This document shows, piece after piece, positions 1-11,595 of a stretch of DNA of 64,000 nucleotides. A program made the translations under genes and the position numbers. Origin of the DNA: Pictodentalium vernedei (taxonomy: Eukaryota; Mollusca; Scaphopoda; Dentaliida; Dentaliidae); NCBI GenBank assembly GCA_031216915.1, contig CM062292.1:200095262-200159261 (forward strand), written 5' to 3'. The first letter of the stretch is position 1. Each line of letters opens with the position of its first letter. Under the pieces are notes generated by a model, which made no database searches, had not been told where the DNA came from, and saw nothing but the letters and a program-made list of their open reading frames with translations.

Positions 1-15
1 CACGGTAGTATTAAA

Positions 16-410
16 GGGGGCACGATAGCTTGCGGTATCCAGTTCTCGTTAGATCACCGAAGTTAAGCAGTGATGAACCCGGTTAGTCCTTGGATGGGTG
101 ACTGTCTGAGTGATCGATTTGGACTCCTGCATTGTGTCCTTGGGCAAGGCACTTAACTCCTATTGTCCACATGGGGGCACGATGACACCGTGTACTAAAG
201 CGTACTGCACATCGATGATGCGCATGTCTTCAACCAATCTAACCCTACCTGTGCTGCAGCAGGAGTTATGATGTTGGGGAGCTGACAGCTGCTCGGTGGT
301 TCTCTCTGGGTACTCCGTCTTCCTCCACCTGTAAAACTGTCACCGACACGATATGACCTTGGCTGTTAAAGTGTTGTTAATCCCTAATAAATAAATAAAT
401 TAAATAAATA
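16..410 (+). repeat. 5S rRNA-derived SINE with target-site duplication
   Basis: The head (about 30-115) closely resembles 5S rRNA, with GATCACCGAAGTTAAGCA and TTGGATGGGTGAC, the parts carrying the internal pol III promoter. A SINE body follows and then a TAAATAAATAAA tail. An 11-bp direct repeat GTAGTATTAAA flanks it at 5-15 and 411-421, marking a full-length retroposed copy. It is not a 5S gene: the 5S part is incomplete and fused to the body. Positions 422-966 after it hold nothing I recognise. Confidence 0.85.
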
Positions 411-966
411 GTAGTATTAAAATGGGTGTTGTTCAAAACACCTGAAACCTCTAACAAGGTCCATTCTTATGATGCTTTCAGTTGTTTCTGTTAATTGTAA
501 ATCCTGGTTTTAGTTACATTTACTGCCTTACAAAAGTGCAAATGCATTAATTGACAGGATTGTTCTTTACCACAAATAATCATCTGAGACAATGCTTCTT
601 GTTAAGTCTCAGCTAACTATAAAGGATAAGACATGTCAAGAAATTACCCAGAGTTCCCAAGGCTCCTTGCATGTCCTGGAATTTAGAAATCTTTTGCCAA
701 GGATTTGAAAAGGCCTTGAATACTTTGAAACGTTCTTGGAAATCCTTGAAAAATGAGAAATCAGGCAATTCAGAGGAAATTTATTTTAGCAACAGCAGAA
801 AATCTGTAAAAATCCCAGAATTTCTCAACTATTGTATCTTGAAAACTGAGAAGATCCAGCAAACTTATTGAGTTGTCTACTCATCCAAGTGCATGGTTAT
901 TTTAGGAATGAGTTGGCGTACTGATAAATCTTACTGATGATCATGTCTCATTTTTTAATTTTTCAG

Positions 967-1109
967 AGCTAAAAAAATTCAGAACAAAGCAGTTATAAAT
1001 GAAAGCCCAACAGACAGATTAATTCGAGAATTAAAAGAAGAAAATGCCAAACTGATGAAGCTTCTAAATAAACAAAATGGTAAAAAAGCTGGAGACCAAA
1101 CTACTGAAG
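967..1109 (+). CDS. KIF28: KIF28-type kinesin-3, exon at motor/neck boundary (partial gene)
   Basis: This is the first visible exon of a kinesin-3 gene whose motor domain lies upstream of the window. The frame opens with RAKKIQNKAVINESPTD and continues with IRELKEENAKL, the conserved end of the kinesin motor (the RAK..NKAVIN signature after the last motor helix) leading into the neck. The acceptor is TTTTTCAG before 967 and the donor is GTAAAG at 1110. The exon starts with the third base of a codon and ends with the first base of one. The NKAVINESPTD wording fits KIF28/KLP-6 better than KIF1 or KIF13, which usually have an NEDP motif here. C. elegans KLP-6 moves polycystins in cilia (known for the family); a similar role here is only inference. 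Confidence 0.9.
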
Positions 1110-1323
1110 GTAAAGAGATTTCTACAAAGTATTTATCCATGAGTCCTTGTGGAGGAAAGGGTTTTAACACAGTATTGTTCATCCATTGTTAGTTTTGGTC
1201 AAAATGGAATAAATTATATTACAGTGAGTTTTGCTGGCATCATGTCTATATGACATAGAGTATCGTTAACATTATAGACATTTTTGTTGTTAGCGTACAG
1301 TACATGGAGAGTGGATTGTAACT

Positions 1324-1530
1324 AATTCACCCGTGGAGTGGAGTTCTCCCTCAAAGTATCACTTTCATATTCTGTGCACATGGACAAAAAAACACAAGCA
1401 ATGTTTCTGCCAATGGACCTCCGGGTTTAACCCAGAGGTCCATTGGCTGGAACTTTGCTTGTGTTTATTATGCTATACAACAAATTTGTAATTATTCCTT
1501 GAGTGGAATCTCCACTCTGTGGGTGATTTA
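1324..1530. mobile_element. Short foldback MITE
   Basis: Imperfect inverted ends (TTCACCCGTGGAGTGGAG on the left; its counterpart around CCACTCTGTGGGTGA on the right) enclose a strong central hairpin, CCAATGGACCTC / GAGGTCCATTGG at about 1413-1452. No coding potential. Confidence 0.6.
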
Positions 1531-2073
1531 GTGATAATACATTCTCCACATACAGTAAGTGTTAAGGCTCTCTTACAGGCTAGACATATATGATGTTATG
1601 AAGTTATAATTTCCACATTATCTTTTCAGTTTGCACATCTACTCCATATGATTTGTTAAATTTGAACATTGCTGTGAAACAAACACAAATCTTGACAGCG
1701 GGTACTCTGAGACCAATGTTCAAATTGAAACTAACCTAGAGGGTATTTAGTGTTTTTTTCCAAATGATTAGCCTCTTCATTTGTAAATCATTAAAACACA
1801 AATTATTTGATTGTTGTCTAACCAATCCTGTACTGTGTTTTTAATCATCATAGCAAATTTTGGTTGCCTCATATTTATTGCATACCTTTTTTTTGAAATC
1901 CCATCTACAGCAAAACTAAACCATGCAGACATTGAAAATCTGTTTTGCACAAATGCGTGGAACGGAAATCGTTGACAGACTATTTTTAAATAGAAGCGAA
2001 ATTTCACTGCAATTTTCTACAAATCGTGCTCTGCAATTACAGTTTGAATCACTAGTGATAGCTAAAATCATCC

Positions 2074-2131
2074 CCTGAGTTCCAATGTGTTCTATGTGAC
2101 AGTTGGCACATAGAACACATTGGAACTCAGG
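2074..2131. repeat. Perfect 25-bp hairpin
   Basis: Arms CCTGAGTTCCAATGTGT.. and ..ACACATTGGAACTCAGG pair over 25 bp without mismatch around an 8-nt loop. It is probably the core of a small foldback element whose outer ends I cannot define. Confidence 0.7.
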
Positions 2132-2533
2132 AGACAATTTAGTAACACAGGTTCCCCTCGCAAATTAGGTTGTCGATAAAATGTGTTCTTCTCGTTGATA
2201 GTTGTCAAATGAATTGCTGAGTGAATAAACACATAACGACATGTGTGTGTCATTCTGTGTATTTCCTACATGATGTTCACAAATGGTTAGAAGATGAGGG
2301 AAGATATCAAGTTTTACCACCTAAGCTTTTTTTCAAAAATTCACAGCTGGCTGTAAAAACACTGATTATAATTTTGATGCAACAAGTCGCTGTTTCAAAA
2401 TTAGATTTGTCACTTGTACATTTCACTTCAGACATTTCACTCGGTTTATTTACATGTTGTGTCTTTTTTGACAGCAAGGCTCAAAGTAGAGGCATCATAC
2501 TCTATTGAAATTCAAAACTGAGAAAAAAATGAT

Positions 2534-3682
2534 ATTAGGCCATACAAAGTTGATTGTCTGTTTCTCAGGCCATTTTTTCCAAAAAAGCATGCGGGCGGGC
2601 GGTTTTTTTTTTTTCTTTTTATTTTCTCCCCGAGAGGTTGTTTGTGGTAATTTGACCCCCACCCAAACGCCTGGTGGACCATGCAAAATTTTGCAAATAT
2701 ATTGGTTATTCACCACAGGGGTGTTGGGTCGTAAATGAAGTGGGGTTTGAATGTTTGTTTTTTCAGTGAAACATGAAAATTATAACACAGGACGAAAGTC
2801 ACGAAACGCCTCGTGGGTGAAACGTCTCGGGTTGAAACGTCTCTGGGACAAATCAAATGTCGAAGTGCCAACTTTCAGAGATTTATTTGACTAAAAAAAA
2901 AAAATCCTTTCACAACCTGCCTAATAAAATCGTGAATCGCAATTTTTCCCCATTATATTCAAAATTATCACAACCCATTTGAATGGGCAGTTCATCCATA
3001 AATCATATTTTTTTGAAATCTGAAAATGATATACAAAACGAATGTTTGCGTGTTTTTATTAACCAATTCGACCGCACATACCTGCCTGTATGCGATTTAT
3101 TTTCAACCATGACTGTTACTTTTATATCAAGCAACGGTTACTATTAGTTATCCAATTATCCTGCATCTCAAATGCATTTATTTAAATTAACTGGGAAACT
3201 CGTAACGGTTTCAAATAACAGTACACAAATTCCCAATGACGGCCATTTACAGTACAAATGTTACTAAAAATAAATGCCAGGAGACTGTGTTCCATTCAAC
3301 ATAGCACCTGACTTTGCAGACTTTCTGAGGGTTGGTGCGAATCAAACGTGGTGCGAATCGACCATTCCCCTTTGTGACTGTTTGTTGTCAGACTGAAAGA
3401 CACCTTCCTTCTTGCTGTCATTATGACTTACCTTTTACAGAATAAAACACTTTCTGTCGTGAATATTGCTAGAACCCACCCACTTCATTAAGGTATGATG
3501 TAGAAAAAGCTTGAAGTGTGTTAATTTAAAATTTGCGAACGCATCGATATCGATTTACCGAAATGAGCACAATATCTCAAATTTTTTGAAGATTTTTTTT
3601 TGTCATAAAAAGGTTGCATGCGCACCAAAAATGACCATGCGCGTGGGCCTGAGAAACAGAGGTTCTTTTTTTGATGGCCTTA
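2534..3682. mobile_element. Long-TIR foldback element, TGTTTCTCAGGCC family (1.15 kb copy)
   Basis: The ends are inverted: TTAGGCC..TGTTTCTCAGGCC on the left and GGGCCTGAGAAACAGAGG..GGCCTTA on the right. The body is noncoding and includes a poly-T/pyrimidine tract at 2608-2630. Other copies are at 5027-5433 and, interrupted, at 31315-36769. Positions 3683-4253 hold nothing recognisable. Confidence 0.6.
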
Positions 3683-4253
3683 TTTATTATTTTATCTCAT
3701 ATCTCTCACTGCTCGCATAGCTGATACAGAGTATCATTATTTTCTTTTAATAAAAAACTGGAGTCTTCATCAACTTAATTTCGACAATTGGATAGTCTTT
3801 ACATTTTGAATCCATGTTTGGTTTGCAATTTACCTTATACTCGCAAATCCCCCATCACGATTTTCATGACAGTGTTAAGATTAAAGGGTATGTTGGAGCC
3901 TCACTTAATTCTTAGGCCACTTTGTGATATTTCAAACTCTAACATTTGATATGAAATGATCTCTTCATACCCTGCCTGTTCACACTGTATGGAATTGTGC
4001 TCATAGAGAATGAAGAGAAGTGAGAAAAGCTTATTTTATTTGAAGAATGAAGAAATATGATCAGTTTATTGAGAGTGAAAGTGTCCCAGTGGAATATTTC
4101 CCCAGACATCCCAAGAATACCTTATGCCTTCAGTTCTTAGATACTTAAGCCTTACCACTTTTGAAATGGTACTGCCTCACATGTCAGGCTGTAATGAATT
4201 TTCAAACATTTCGATATTGTGTTTACCTAGATGTTGATAAAAATGTTCTGATA

Positions 4254-4494
4254 TTAACCTTTTGAATCCCAGAGGCCACTTTTCTGGCCCAGTAACATGA
4301 TACTTCATAATTTCATTAAGTAGGTTGACTTTTGAGTGAAGGTTTGGTGTAGACCAATCAGTATTTTCAAAGCGCAGCCCCAAGGCTGCACATTGAAAAT
4401 ATTAATTGGTCTACCCACAAAGAAAGAATATGGACTCTTCCCATTACTGCCATTGAACTGATATGGAAGATAGCACTAGGGTTCATCGGGTTAA
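4254..4494. mobile_element. TTAA-flanked MITE upstream of exon 2
   Basis: TTAACCTTTTGAATCCC on the left and a matching GG-GTTAA-type end on the right give TTAA at both termini, as expected for piggyBac-type transposition. A central hairpin (GACCAATCAGTATTTTCAA / TTGAAAATATTAATTGGTC) lies at 4352-4417. A related truncated copy is at 16347-16543. Confidence 0.6.
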
Positions 4495-4545
4495 AAGAGA
4501 CCTTGAATACTCACAACTGGAAGGTTATTTTTACTGTTTTTACAG

Positions 4546-4627
4546 ATGTTAAAGGCATGTTGGAGGAAAATGAAAGGAAAATGAAAGAATTGCAATTATC
4601 ATGGGAGCAGAGACTTGAAGAAGCAAG
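4546..4627 (+). CDS. KIF28: KIF28-type kinesin-3, neck coiled-coil exon
   Basis: An 82-bp exon encoding about 27 residues rich in Glu, Lys and Leu (MLEENERKMKELQLSWEQ), a short amphipathic segment like the coiled coil between motor and FHA domain in kinesin-3 proteins. The acceptor is TTTTTACAG and the donor is GTGATT. The phase matches the previous exon (one base carried over) and the next (two carried). It was too short to find from open frames alone and was identified from splice sites, phase and family layout. A TTAA-flanked MITE ends 51 bp upstream of its first base. Confidence 0.8.
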
Positions 4628-4659
4628 GTGATTTTTTTTTCAATACAGACTTTATCACT

Positions 4660-4930
4660 GTATTCTAGTGATAAATTGAGAATTCATTCTATCATGTCTT
4701 GTTTGACAGAGCTTATGGAGCTCTGTCAAACTAGATACATACCAGTAGCTTAAATGAGATCACATTACGTTTTTATTCAACCACAGGAATTTGTTCAATA
4801 ACCCATATACAATTAATAGGTCATGTTTGCACTGAAGGTATGGCTAATAGTTTAGGATTTGGCATTCATGTGCTATTAACAGGGTTATTAATTAAGAAGT
4901 ATCCAATTAAGTTGGCTTCAGTGTATATAT
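4660..4930. mobile_element. Pogo/Tigger-like MITE fragment
   Basis: It contains the hairpin TTTGACAGAGCT..AGCTCTGTCAAA (4705-4731) and a right end resembling ATCCAATTAAG..GGCTTCAGTGTA. This is the same architecture as the fuller copies at 28271-28704 and 58020-58838. The left end is not clear. Confidence 0.5.
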
Positions 4931-5026
4931 GTTTTATGACACACTGTAGAAGATGCTCCCAAAATCTTCACAACAGTTTGTCAGTTAACATCATACACCT
5001 GTATCATCTTGATTAAAAAGTCTTGA

Positions 5027-5433
5027 TTAGGCCTAAGAAAATTAAGAATCTGTTTCTCAGGCCCTCCCGCATGGTTATTTTCCTGCGGCATGCTCTCATT
5101 TTATAACCAATGCAAACTTAAAAAAATAATAACTGGTTTTATATGTTTGATATTTTACCCAAGTTAATAAAATTGCTAAATTTGTCCCTTGAGTGCAACA
5201 AGGCTTCGCAGTGCTAAAGCATTGCGAAGCCTTGTTGCTCTCAAGAGATGAAAAACACCACCGCCCATGCTTTTCTGTAGATTATGAGGCCTAAAACAGA
5301 AAACAATCCAAGAATATGAACTTTTTTGATGACAAAGAAATAAGTACAAAAATAAAATAAAAAATCTGCCCGCCCACATGCACTTTTACAGAAAATGGCC
5401 TGAGAAACAGAAGATCTTCTTTGTGGGGCCTTA
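5027..5433. mobile_element. Long-TIR foldback element, TGTTTCTCAGGCC family (407 bp copy)
   Basis: The termini are TTAGGCC..ATCTGTTTCTCAGGCC and GGCCTGAGAAACAGAAGATC..GGGGCCTTA. A central hairpin, CAACAAGGCTTCGCA / TGCGAAGCCTTGTTG, lies at 5188-5238. Open frames crossing it on the minus strand are not credible genes. A stretch of plain intron follows to about 6280; low-confidence tRNA-like SINE remnants may lie at 6020-6145 and 6555-6650. Confidence 0.65.
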
Positions 5434-6280
5434 CCTTGAGAGATATTCATTTGATCACTAGGGACAAGGCTTCACAACTGATAAAGGAAAACTGTCTGAA
5501 AGTTATAACAAATTAAAGCTGAAATAAAATTTTAGTCTGATTAGATATCAGCCCCCCCCCTCCACATTGCAGTCTGAATAAATAATAGAAAGTGGAGATG
5601 TAGGAGTTATTATGGTGTGCAACATATTCATTCTCTCCAAATAATATAAACAGTACTTTCGTTTATGTTGCAGTTGTGGAAACAACTTTTGTGGTGACCC
5701 TTCTTTCATTTTTGCAAATTTTAGTGCACAGATGTTCATTTGTGGTTGCGAATGAGCTTGTATTGCTATCCTCACATCAAAATTCTATGATAGTTTCATA
5801 TACACTGTTTTCACTCATAATGGATCAGAATTCGTTTTGAATATTATTAAAATGATAGTCTGTTTTCTTTTTCTAATGCAAATGTTAACTGCATTGAACA
5901 ATAATACCATGATCTGTTGTTCTGGAATATCTGTTTGTTCTGTTTGTTAAAATTGTATGTTCGATGATGGCTGCATTGTTTTTTGGGCTGTATGTATATC
6001 CGCACAATTGCATAATGGTCAATGGGATAGCAGTCAAGGTATAAAGGACACTTACCAACCAGTCTAGATTATCTGGAACTCTTGGTTTTGTAGTAAATCA
6101 GTGGTTTGTGTGTTAGAGATTGGGAGTTTGAGACTTGGGTCCTACACCTCTCTTTCGATATGTTACTGATGAAGCTCATCCGTTCCTCAGCAGTTATTTT
6201 GGTGATTTTGTGGGGGTAATTCTGAAAACATTTTGACCAACCATAGAAAGAATCCAGGGTGTGATTTGAAGGTGTTCCAA

Positions 6281-6513
6281 GCCAAAAAATAAGCAGACTG
6301 TCATCTGCAAAATGAGGTCCCCGGAGGGTAAATTTAGTGATGCTATCCTGCATTTTAAATATACCCTCTGTGCACCTCAATCTGAATCAGAGTCTCAAAC
6401 CTAAACAGAAAGAGGTACCCAGAGGATAAAATGGTCCACTGTATGGAATAACATCATCAAATTAACACTCTGGGGACCTCATTCTGCAAATTTCAGACTG
6501 CTTATTTTCAGGC
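6281..6513. mobile_element. MITE with about 65-bp TIRs, copy 1
   Basis: The left end ATAAGCAGACTGTCATCTGC and a right end with CAGACTGCTTATTTTCAGG are inverted copies over roughly 65 bp. They include GAGGTCCCCGGAGGG and its counterpart near GGGGACCTC. Similar copies occur at 30912-31158 and 38042-38281. Confidence 0.7.
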
Positions 6514-7189
6514 CTGGGTGGTGCCAAATCTCAATATAATGGGAGAGTTAAAAGTGTAGTGGTCAAGGTAAAAAAGCCCTCACCGGTAACAACTAGCCTG
6601 ATTGGTCTGGAGAATTGGTTGCTTTGTGTGTTCGAGTCTGTCAATGTGAGACTTGGTTCTTTCATTTCTCTTTTGGTCAGTTATAATAGAACAAACAATT
6701 TATCATACAGTAAGTTCAGATTTGATTAATTTATTGCATATAGTTCATGGAAGAATCAATAGAAATAAATATAAAAGAATTCTGGAATTCATGAGGAAAA
6801 TACAAGTTTTTCCAAGCTTCAAAAATATTATTTTGCCTTTGAAGAAGAATCACTTGATATTATCCTTTTCAAAAGAGAACCATGAATCCTGTCAAACGTA
6901 ATTTCTATAAAGAAGTAAATAGAGATGGGCAGTATACTGAAAAACCAAACCGAGCCAATCATTGAATACCATAACTGTCTGAATTTTCAAATTTTCCTAC
7001 ATTCAGTATTTATAAGGCCCTGTTGAGGTTTGATAGCAGTTGAAAGGTTCATTTTGAAGAAAGAAGTGGCTGATTTTCTTTTCAGTTTTGTTAACCCTCA
7101 GGGGCCTTGACAGTTGTCCTGAATTCTCACTAGACTACAACCTGTATATGTTCAGCTGCTTAGCAGTGATTGTCACTCAAAGAATTTTG

Positions 7190-7830
7190 TTCGGGGGACT
7201 ATTAAAATAGCCGTTGTCCATGCGTCTGTCTGTGCATCCATCACTCCATTCATCCATCCGTCTGTGTGTCCATCCCACTTTTCCAGTGATAAGTTTAGTA
7301 ATAGTTGGCCAAATCAAATTAAAATTAGTATGCAAGTGTATCCACTTATATGTATAAAATATAGGTCAAGTTCGAAATTGGGGTGTGGTCTGAGAATTTT
7401 TGCCAGAGTTGTGCCCCTTTTTGACTTCGAAAATGCATTTTTTTGGTTTCCCAATGATAACTTCAGTTATTGTTGGCCAAATCAAATGACATTTGGTATG
7501 TAGGCATATCAACATAAAGTACAGATCAAGTTCGAATCGGATTGCAGTTCAACAATTTTTTCCCGAGTTATGCCCCTTTTTCGACTTCAAAAATTCATTT
7601 TTTGGGGGTTTCCCAATGTTAACTTTAGTTGTTGTTGACCAATTCAAATAAAATTTGGTATGTAGGTGTAGCAAAATAAAATACAGGTCAAGTTCAAATC
7701 GGGGTTTGATCTGACACTGTTTGCCAGAGTTATGTCCTTTTTCAACTTTGAAAAATTCAGTTTTTTTCAAATACCTTGAATTGCACACTTTTTCGGGGAT
7801 GTGTGGTCGGGCAGCCTTATATTTCTAACC
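7190..7830. repeat. Noncoding repeat element with three ~165-bp modules
   Basis: It opens with TTCGGGGGACTATTAAAATA and a TCCATCCGTC-type run (7200-7275). Three tandem modules with a period near 165 bp follow (at about 7289, 7459 and 7619), each carrying TTGG(C/A)CAA(A/T)TCAAAT, ATTTGGTATG and a GAGTTRTG(C/T)CC block. The end is around TTTTCGGGGATGTGTGG. No coding potential. Positions 7830-8377 hold ordinary intron with no recognisable feature. Confidence 0.6.
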
Positions 7831-8383
7831 TAGTCTCTGCTGCCTTAACAGGCAGCCAAGACTTGTCTTGAAATCCCCGATCAGGTGCTTTGTCTATTGT
7901 CAGCAGGACCTCTTGAAAATGGTATAGTCATGGCACATGCTCTTGAGATTGCACATGCCTGAAATAGGGCTTAATTAAAGGTTAAGGTGTGTTTAGAACA
8001 AGTCACAAAATTACTATAGACATGATTTGTTTTGTAAAAGAGTGCCACTGTTGAGCTCATTGGCAGTGGCATTTGTTATGCTGTAGTTGAATGACACAAA
8101 AATAAATTAGTCTGTATTTTCCTGATGTGAATTCCCCTTTGGAACTATCAAAAAATCTCAGTCAAGTCAAATACTGAATACCAAACCAAAACCAAGGTAT
8201 ACACCCTTAAAAATACCGAAACCAGCACCAAACTCAAAATTCCAACAATGCCTCTCTAGAATTTAATGCTTAATCTTGTTTAAAAGTAGTTTTAATGTCT
8301 GGATTCTGTGATATCATTTAAATACTTTTTGCTAACAATTTATCTCTTCTATTAGCAGGATTCATTGTATTTTGACTTTTTCT

Positions 8384-8640
8384 TATCGACCTACTCACAA
8401 TTGTTTACTTCAGGCTTGCACTACAGTGGAAGTCCCTAACTCGGATAAAATACTCTCTATTTTTGTCTTTTCCAAGCAATTTGGGAAAGAAAAGTGGTGC
8501 AAAAGCACCAAGAAAAAATAAGCCAAAACTGGGTCGAGTGCAACCGGCGCAGACCCAGTATGGGACGCTCTCTCCCAAGTACAACTCCACGACTTCCGTT
8601 GCCAGTGCGCATATACCGTCTCTAAAGACTCATTCTTTTT
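8384..8640 (+). repeat. DIRS-A1 left inverted terminal repeat
   Basis: Reverse complement of 16045-16285 with few differences. It starts CTACTCACAATTGTTTAC and includes AGTGGTGCAAAAGCACC, itself a small hairpin. Short frames here are ITR artefacts. The 8641-9090 stretch is the leader before Gag. Confidence 0.85.
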
Positions 8641-9090
8641 ATCATCCGCTTCGTGTCGAGATGTTTCTGCACGCTTATCAGTGTTTATCCAGCTCGTTGT
8701 TTGATGATTCCTGATTCATAGTGCATCAGTGTATCCTTTGTATTCTCAGGAACAGTGTTTTTTATATTCTCTTCAATATTATATATCCATAATGTATATT
8801 TAATTGTTCTCTCTCGAGTCGCACGCGAATTCCGTGTGCCATGCGGTTCGGACTTATTATTTTTCACAATTTTTGTTAATGCTTTATTTGCTAAATTTTC
8901 TAATTGTGTTAGAGTTAGGTGTCAGCGGGGTACCACTCCTACAGTTTTTCTTCTTTCTTTTGAGAGTAGTCATCCTGTTGTGTGGTTCCCGGTCGACCGT
9001 CTGGGGTCTTTGTTCTGTCACCTTTCTCTCTTCTTTGGGGGTGTTCTTCTGTTTTCTGATTTCACCTTCTTTGCTCCTCTCACCTCTATC

Positions 9091-10641
9091 ATGCCCAGGA
9101 CAATTTCTTGTGGGCAATGTCTGCTGCCAAAGCATGTGGACGATTTACATTCTTCTTGTTCCTCCTGTAATGGGTGTTTGGCCGAGCAGCCATGTGGTGT
9201 CTGTGGATCATGGTCATCCACTTTCTGGGCGTTAGTTAACCGTGTCGTTCGTTCTCGTGGCCGTGCCTCCCGCTCCCGCGGGAAAGGAGAACGTGGTCAT
9301 TCAGGGGCTCAATAGCCGACCTTGTCTGGTGAGAGTTATTCCTCCTCCGTGGGGGATGTGCAGTCTTTTCCTGTAGTGGATACTGCGGGAGCCGTTGAGT
9401 GTTCTGATGGAGAGGTGCCTGGTTCTGGGACTACAGTCCCCCTCCAGTGGACATCTGAGGCTGTCACTAGGGTTGTGACTCCTCCTTCGGAGCCGAGCAG
9501 GTGTGCTCTCTCCACTATTTCACCAGCCTCAAAGACTCCCGACGTATCTACTACTACTGCTGGTCCGTCTGCTTCGTCGTCAGTTTCAGCTGGCCTCGGC
9601 TTTTCGCTGCAGGGGACTGCAGGAATGTCTGGTACTGTAGACGTGGGATATCAGCCTCAGCCTTCCCTGACTTCAACTCGGCGAAGTCGGAAGGGGCTGC
9701 CGGCCGAACCCATCTCTGTGGTCTCTACGCCGTCGAGCACCACAGTTGTGTCTTTGGATTCGGATGTTCTTAGCGGAGACACTATGAACTCCGTGGCATT
9801 TCCGTCCACTCATTCTGGCCACACGACCAGTTTTAGAGGACCAACACCTTTTGTGCAGCCTGGGCCTTCTGCCCCGCAGAGGTCCGCGGTGACTCTCATG
9901 AGTTCTCACCATATTGATCCTCGGGGTGCCTCGTACCCCTATACATGTCTGCCTTCAGCTATTTCGGCTGCCGCCCGTCGTCCCGCGTCGGGTGTTTTAG
10001 AGGATCGTGACCCTTTGCTGGTTAAGAGGGTCAGAGGTGAAGCCACTTTGCCGGTTCGCTCCCCTGTCGAACCAGTCGGTATGGGCAGTGAGCTTAGGGA
10101 GGCCCTCTCCTTACTCACTCAGGTTCTATCTAAGAGCCTTCCTGTTGCTTCCAGCGAGGCAATGAGTGGTTTCCAGGCGCCTCCTATGGCGCCGCCTCCC
10201 GGGATTGGAAACAGGCCGGTTTCTGATTCCCCTGGTGTCCCGACACAATGGGAGGCGTCGGCTGGTTTGCCCATGATGGGCTAAGTGTCTTCCGACTCTG
10301 GGGAGGAGTCCGAAATGCTTGATGTTGAGGGCCAGCAGTCTTCGGACTTGGGGGCAGCTCTTGACTTTGTGTTTGGGTTTCTGCCTGATCTCAAACCTAC
10401 TAACCAGCCGAAAGTGTCAGTCTGGCCGCGATCATCGGTCGCGCGCCTACAGCCTATGGAGCAACCTGCTTCTGGGCGCCTTCGACTGTGCCAGTCGGTA
10501 CAGGTGGTTGAAGCTTTTTCAGCATTAGACTCCAAGCTGAATTCCAAGGCTCTGAAGACTTCGTTCTTCACCAGGGTTGACACCTTTTTGCCTCCTGTGC
10601 GTTATCGTTCCTACGATTCCGCCAATCCGTCGGTCTGCCAG
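9091..10641 (+). pseudogene. DIRS-A1 Gag-like protein, N-terminal part (broken)
   Basis: The frame starts MPRTISCGQCLL and contains a Cys/His cluster within the first 50 residues (CGQC, then LHSSCSSCNGC, then CGVC), matching the start of Gag in the other three DIRS copies here. The rest is Ser/Pro/Val-rich without a recognised fold. Two in-frame stops interrupt it (TAG at 9313-9315, TAA at 10282-10284), and the frame is cut at 10641 by the hAT insertion. DIRS Gag is thought to package the RNA; that role is from the family, not visible here. Confidence 0.7.
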
Positions 10642-11595
10642 AGTGACCGTAGTACTAAATCGCGGAACTTCAGCCTCTTCGTCATCATTTTCATCTTCAT
10701 CATCATCCTCGCTTTCATCATCTCCATCCTCTATTTCATCATCTTCATCAGCCTCATTGATATCATCATCGCATTTATCATCATCTACAACTTCAACTTC
10801 TTTCCCTTTGTAAAAGACGTCTTGTACTGATAAATGAATACCGTGTGCATAACAAGCGACGTGGTTTTCTTCAATCTTCCTTCCGAAAGATATCATTACG
10901 GAAGCCCCGTCGGACGTGACAGATATTATGTGGCATTGCTTGACGGGATCGTTGAAATTGATACCGAACTTCTGTAGTTTTTTCTTCACAAGTTCAATTG
11001 TGCGATCAGCAGTGATAGAGCCAACGGCTCGGACCAAACCAAGATTCCAGTGCTCACCCTCCACATGAAGATTTATATTCACGTAACGTCTATTTCTCAA
11101 AGACGTCCACTCGTCGAGTGTCATTCCAAACCGTACGCTTTCATCAAGCATTTTAGCAAACTTTTCCTTCACTTCGGCTTTCCTCTCAGAATATTCTTGC
11201 ATGATATATTTTTTCGCTGTGTTGTGGCTTTTAGGCATTTTATCGCCTCTATCTTCAACTGCTGTTCGAACAAACTCACTTTTTACCATGCGATTGAGTG
11301 ACATACCATCCAAAGCAGCTAGCTTACTAAGTTTTTTCTGTAGACTTTCTCGTTGTGGTTTGAAGAGCGAAGTTATCTTCTGTTGTTCTACACGTTGCTT
11401 TTTGGCCTCAGGTTCATCTTCACCCACTTTTACCCCAAGTTTGATGTTATGTACCTTCAACAAATGCTTTTTCATACCGCTGGTACTACCCACATTTCGT
11501 GTAATGGATGCTTTACATTTCTCACAAGACGCCTTCTTTTTATCTTTATCACAGACAAAATAGTCCCATACTTGGCTTTTCGAATTTGAAGCCAT
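10642..11595 (-). pseudogene. hAT transposase, N-terminal half (BED finger)
   Basis: It starts MASNSKSQVWDYF. A BED-type zinc finger lies at about residues 8-52 (CEKC and HLLKVH giving C-x2-C and H-x4-H). A helical DNA-binding linker follows, then the start of the RNase H-like catalytic core: TLDEWTSLRNRRY with the first Asp, VTSDGASVM with the second, and CYAHGIHLSV. After residue ~270 it runs into an acidic Asp/Glu stretch, followed by the element end. The catalytic Glu and the C-terminal dimerisation region are absent, so this copy cannot be an active transposase. The frame upstream of the Met (to 11697) is not supported. Confidence 0.8.

Noticed and set aside
16-120. A 5S rRNA gene
   Set aside because: Only the middle of 5S is present, with substitutions, and it is fused to a SINE body with an 11-bp target duplication.
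8755-9090. Upstream extension of DIRS-A1 Gag (hydrophobic leader)
   Set aside because: Alignment among the four copies begins at the Met of the Cys/His cluster; the upstream sequence is not conserved between families.
10285-10830. An acidic/hydrophobic coding frame on the + strand at the hAT junction
   Set aside because: The part after 10641 is the antisense of the hAT acidic run (repeats of ATC/TCA); only the first part is DIRS Gag.
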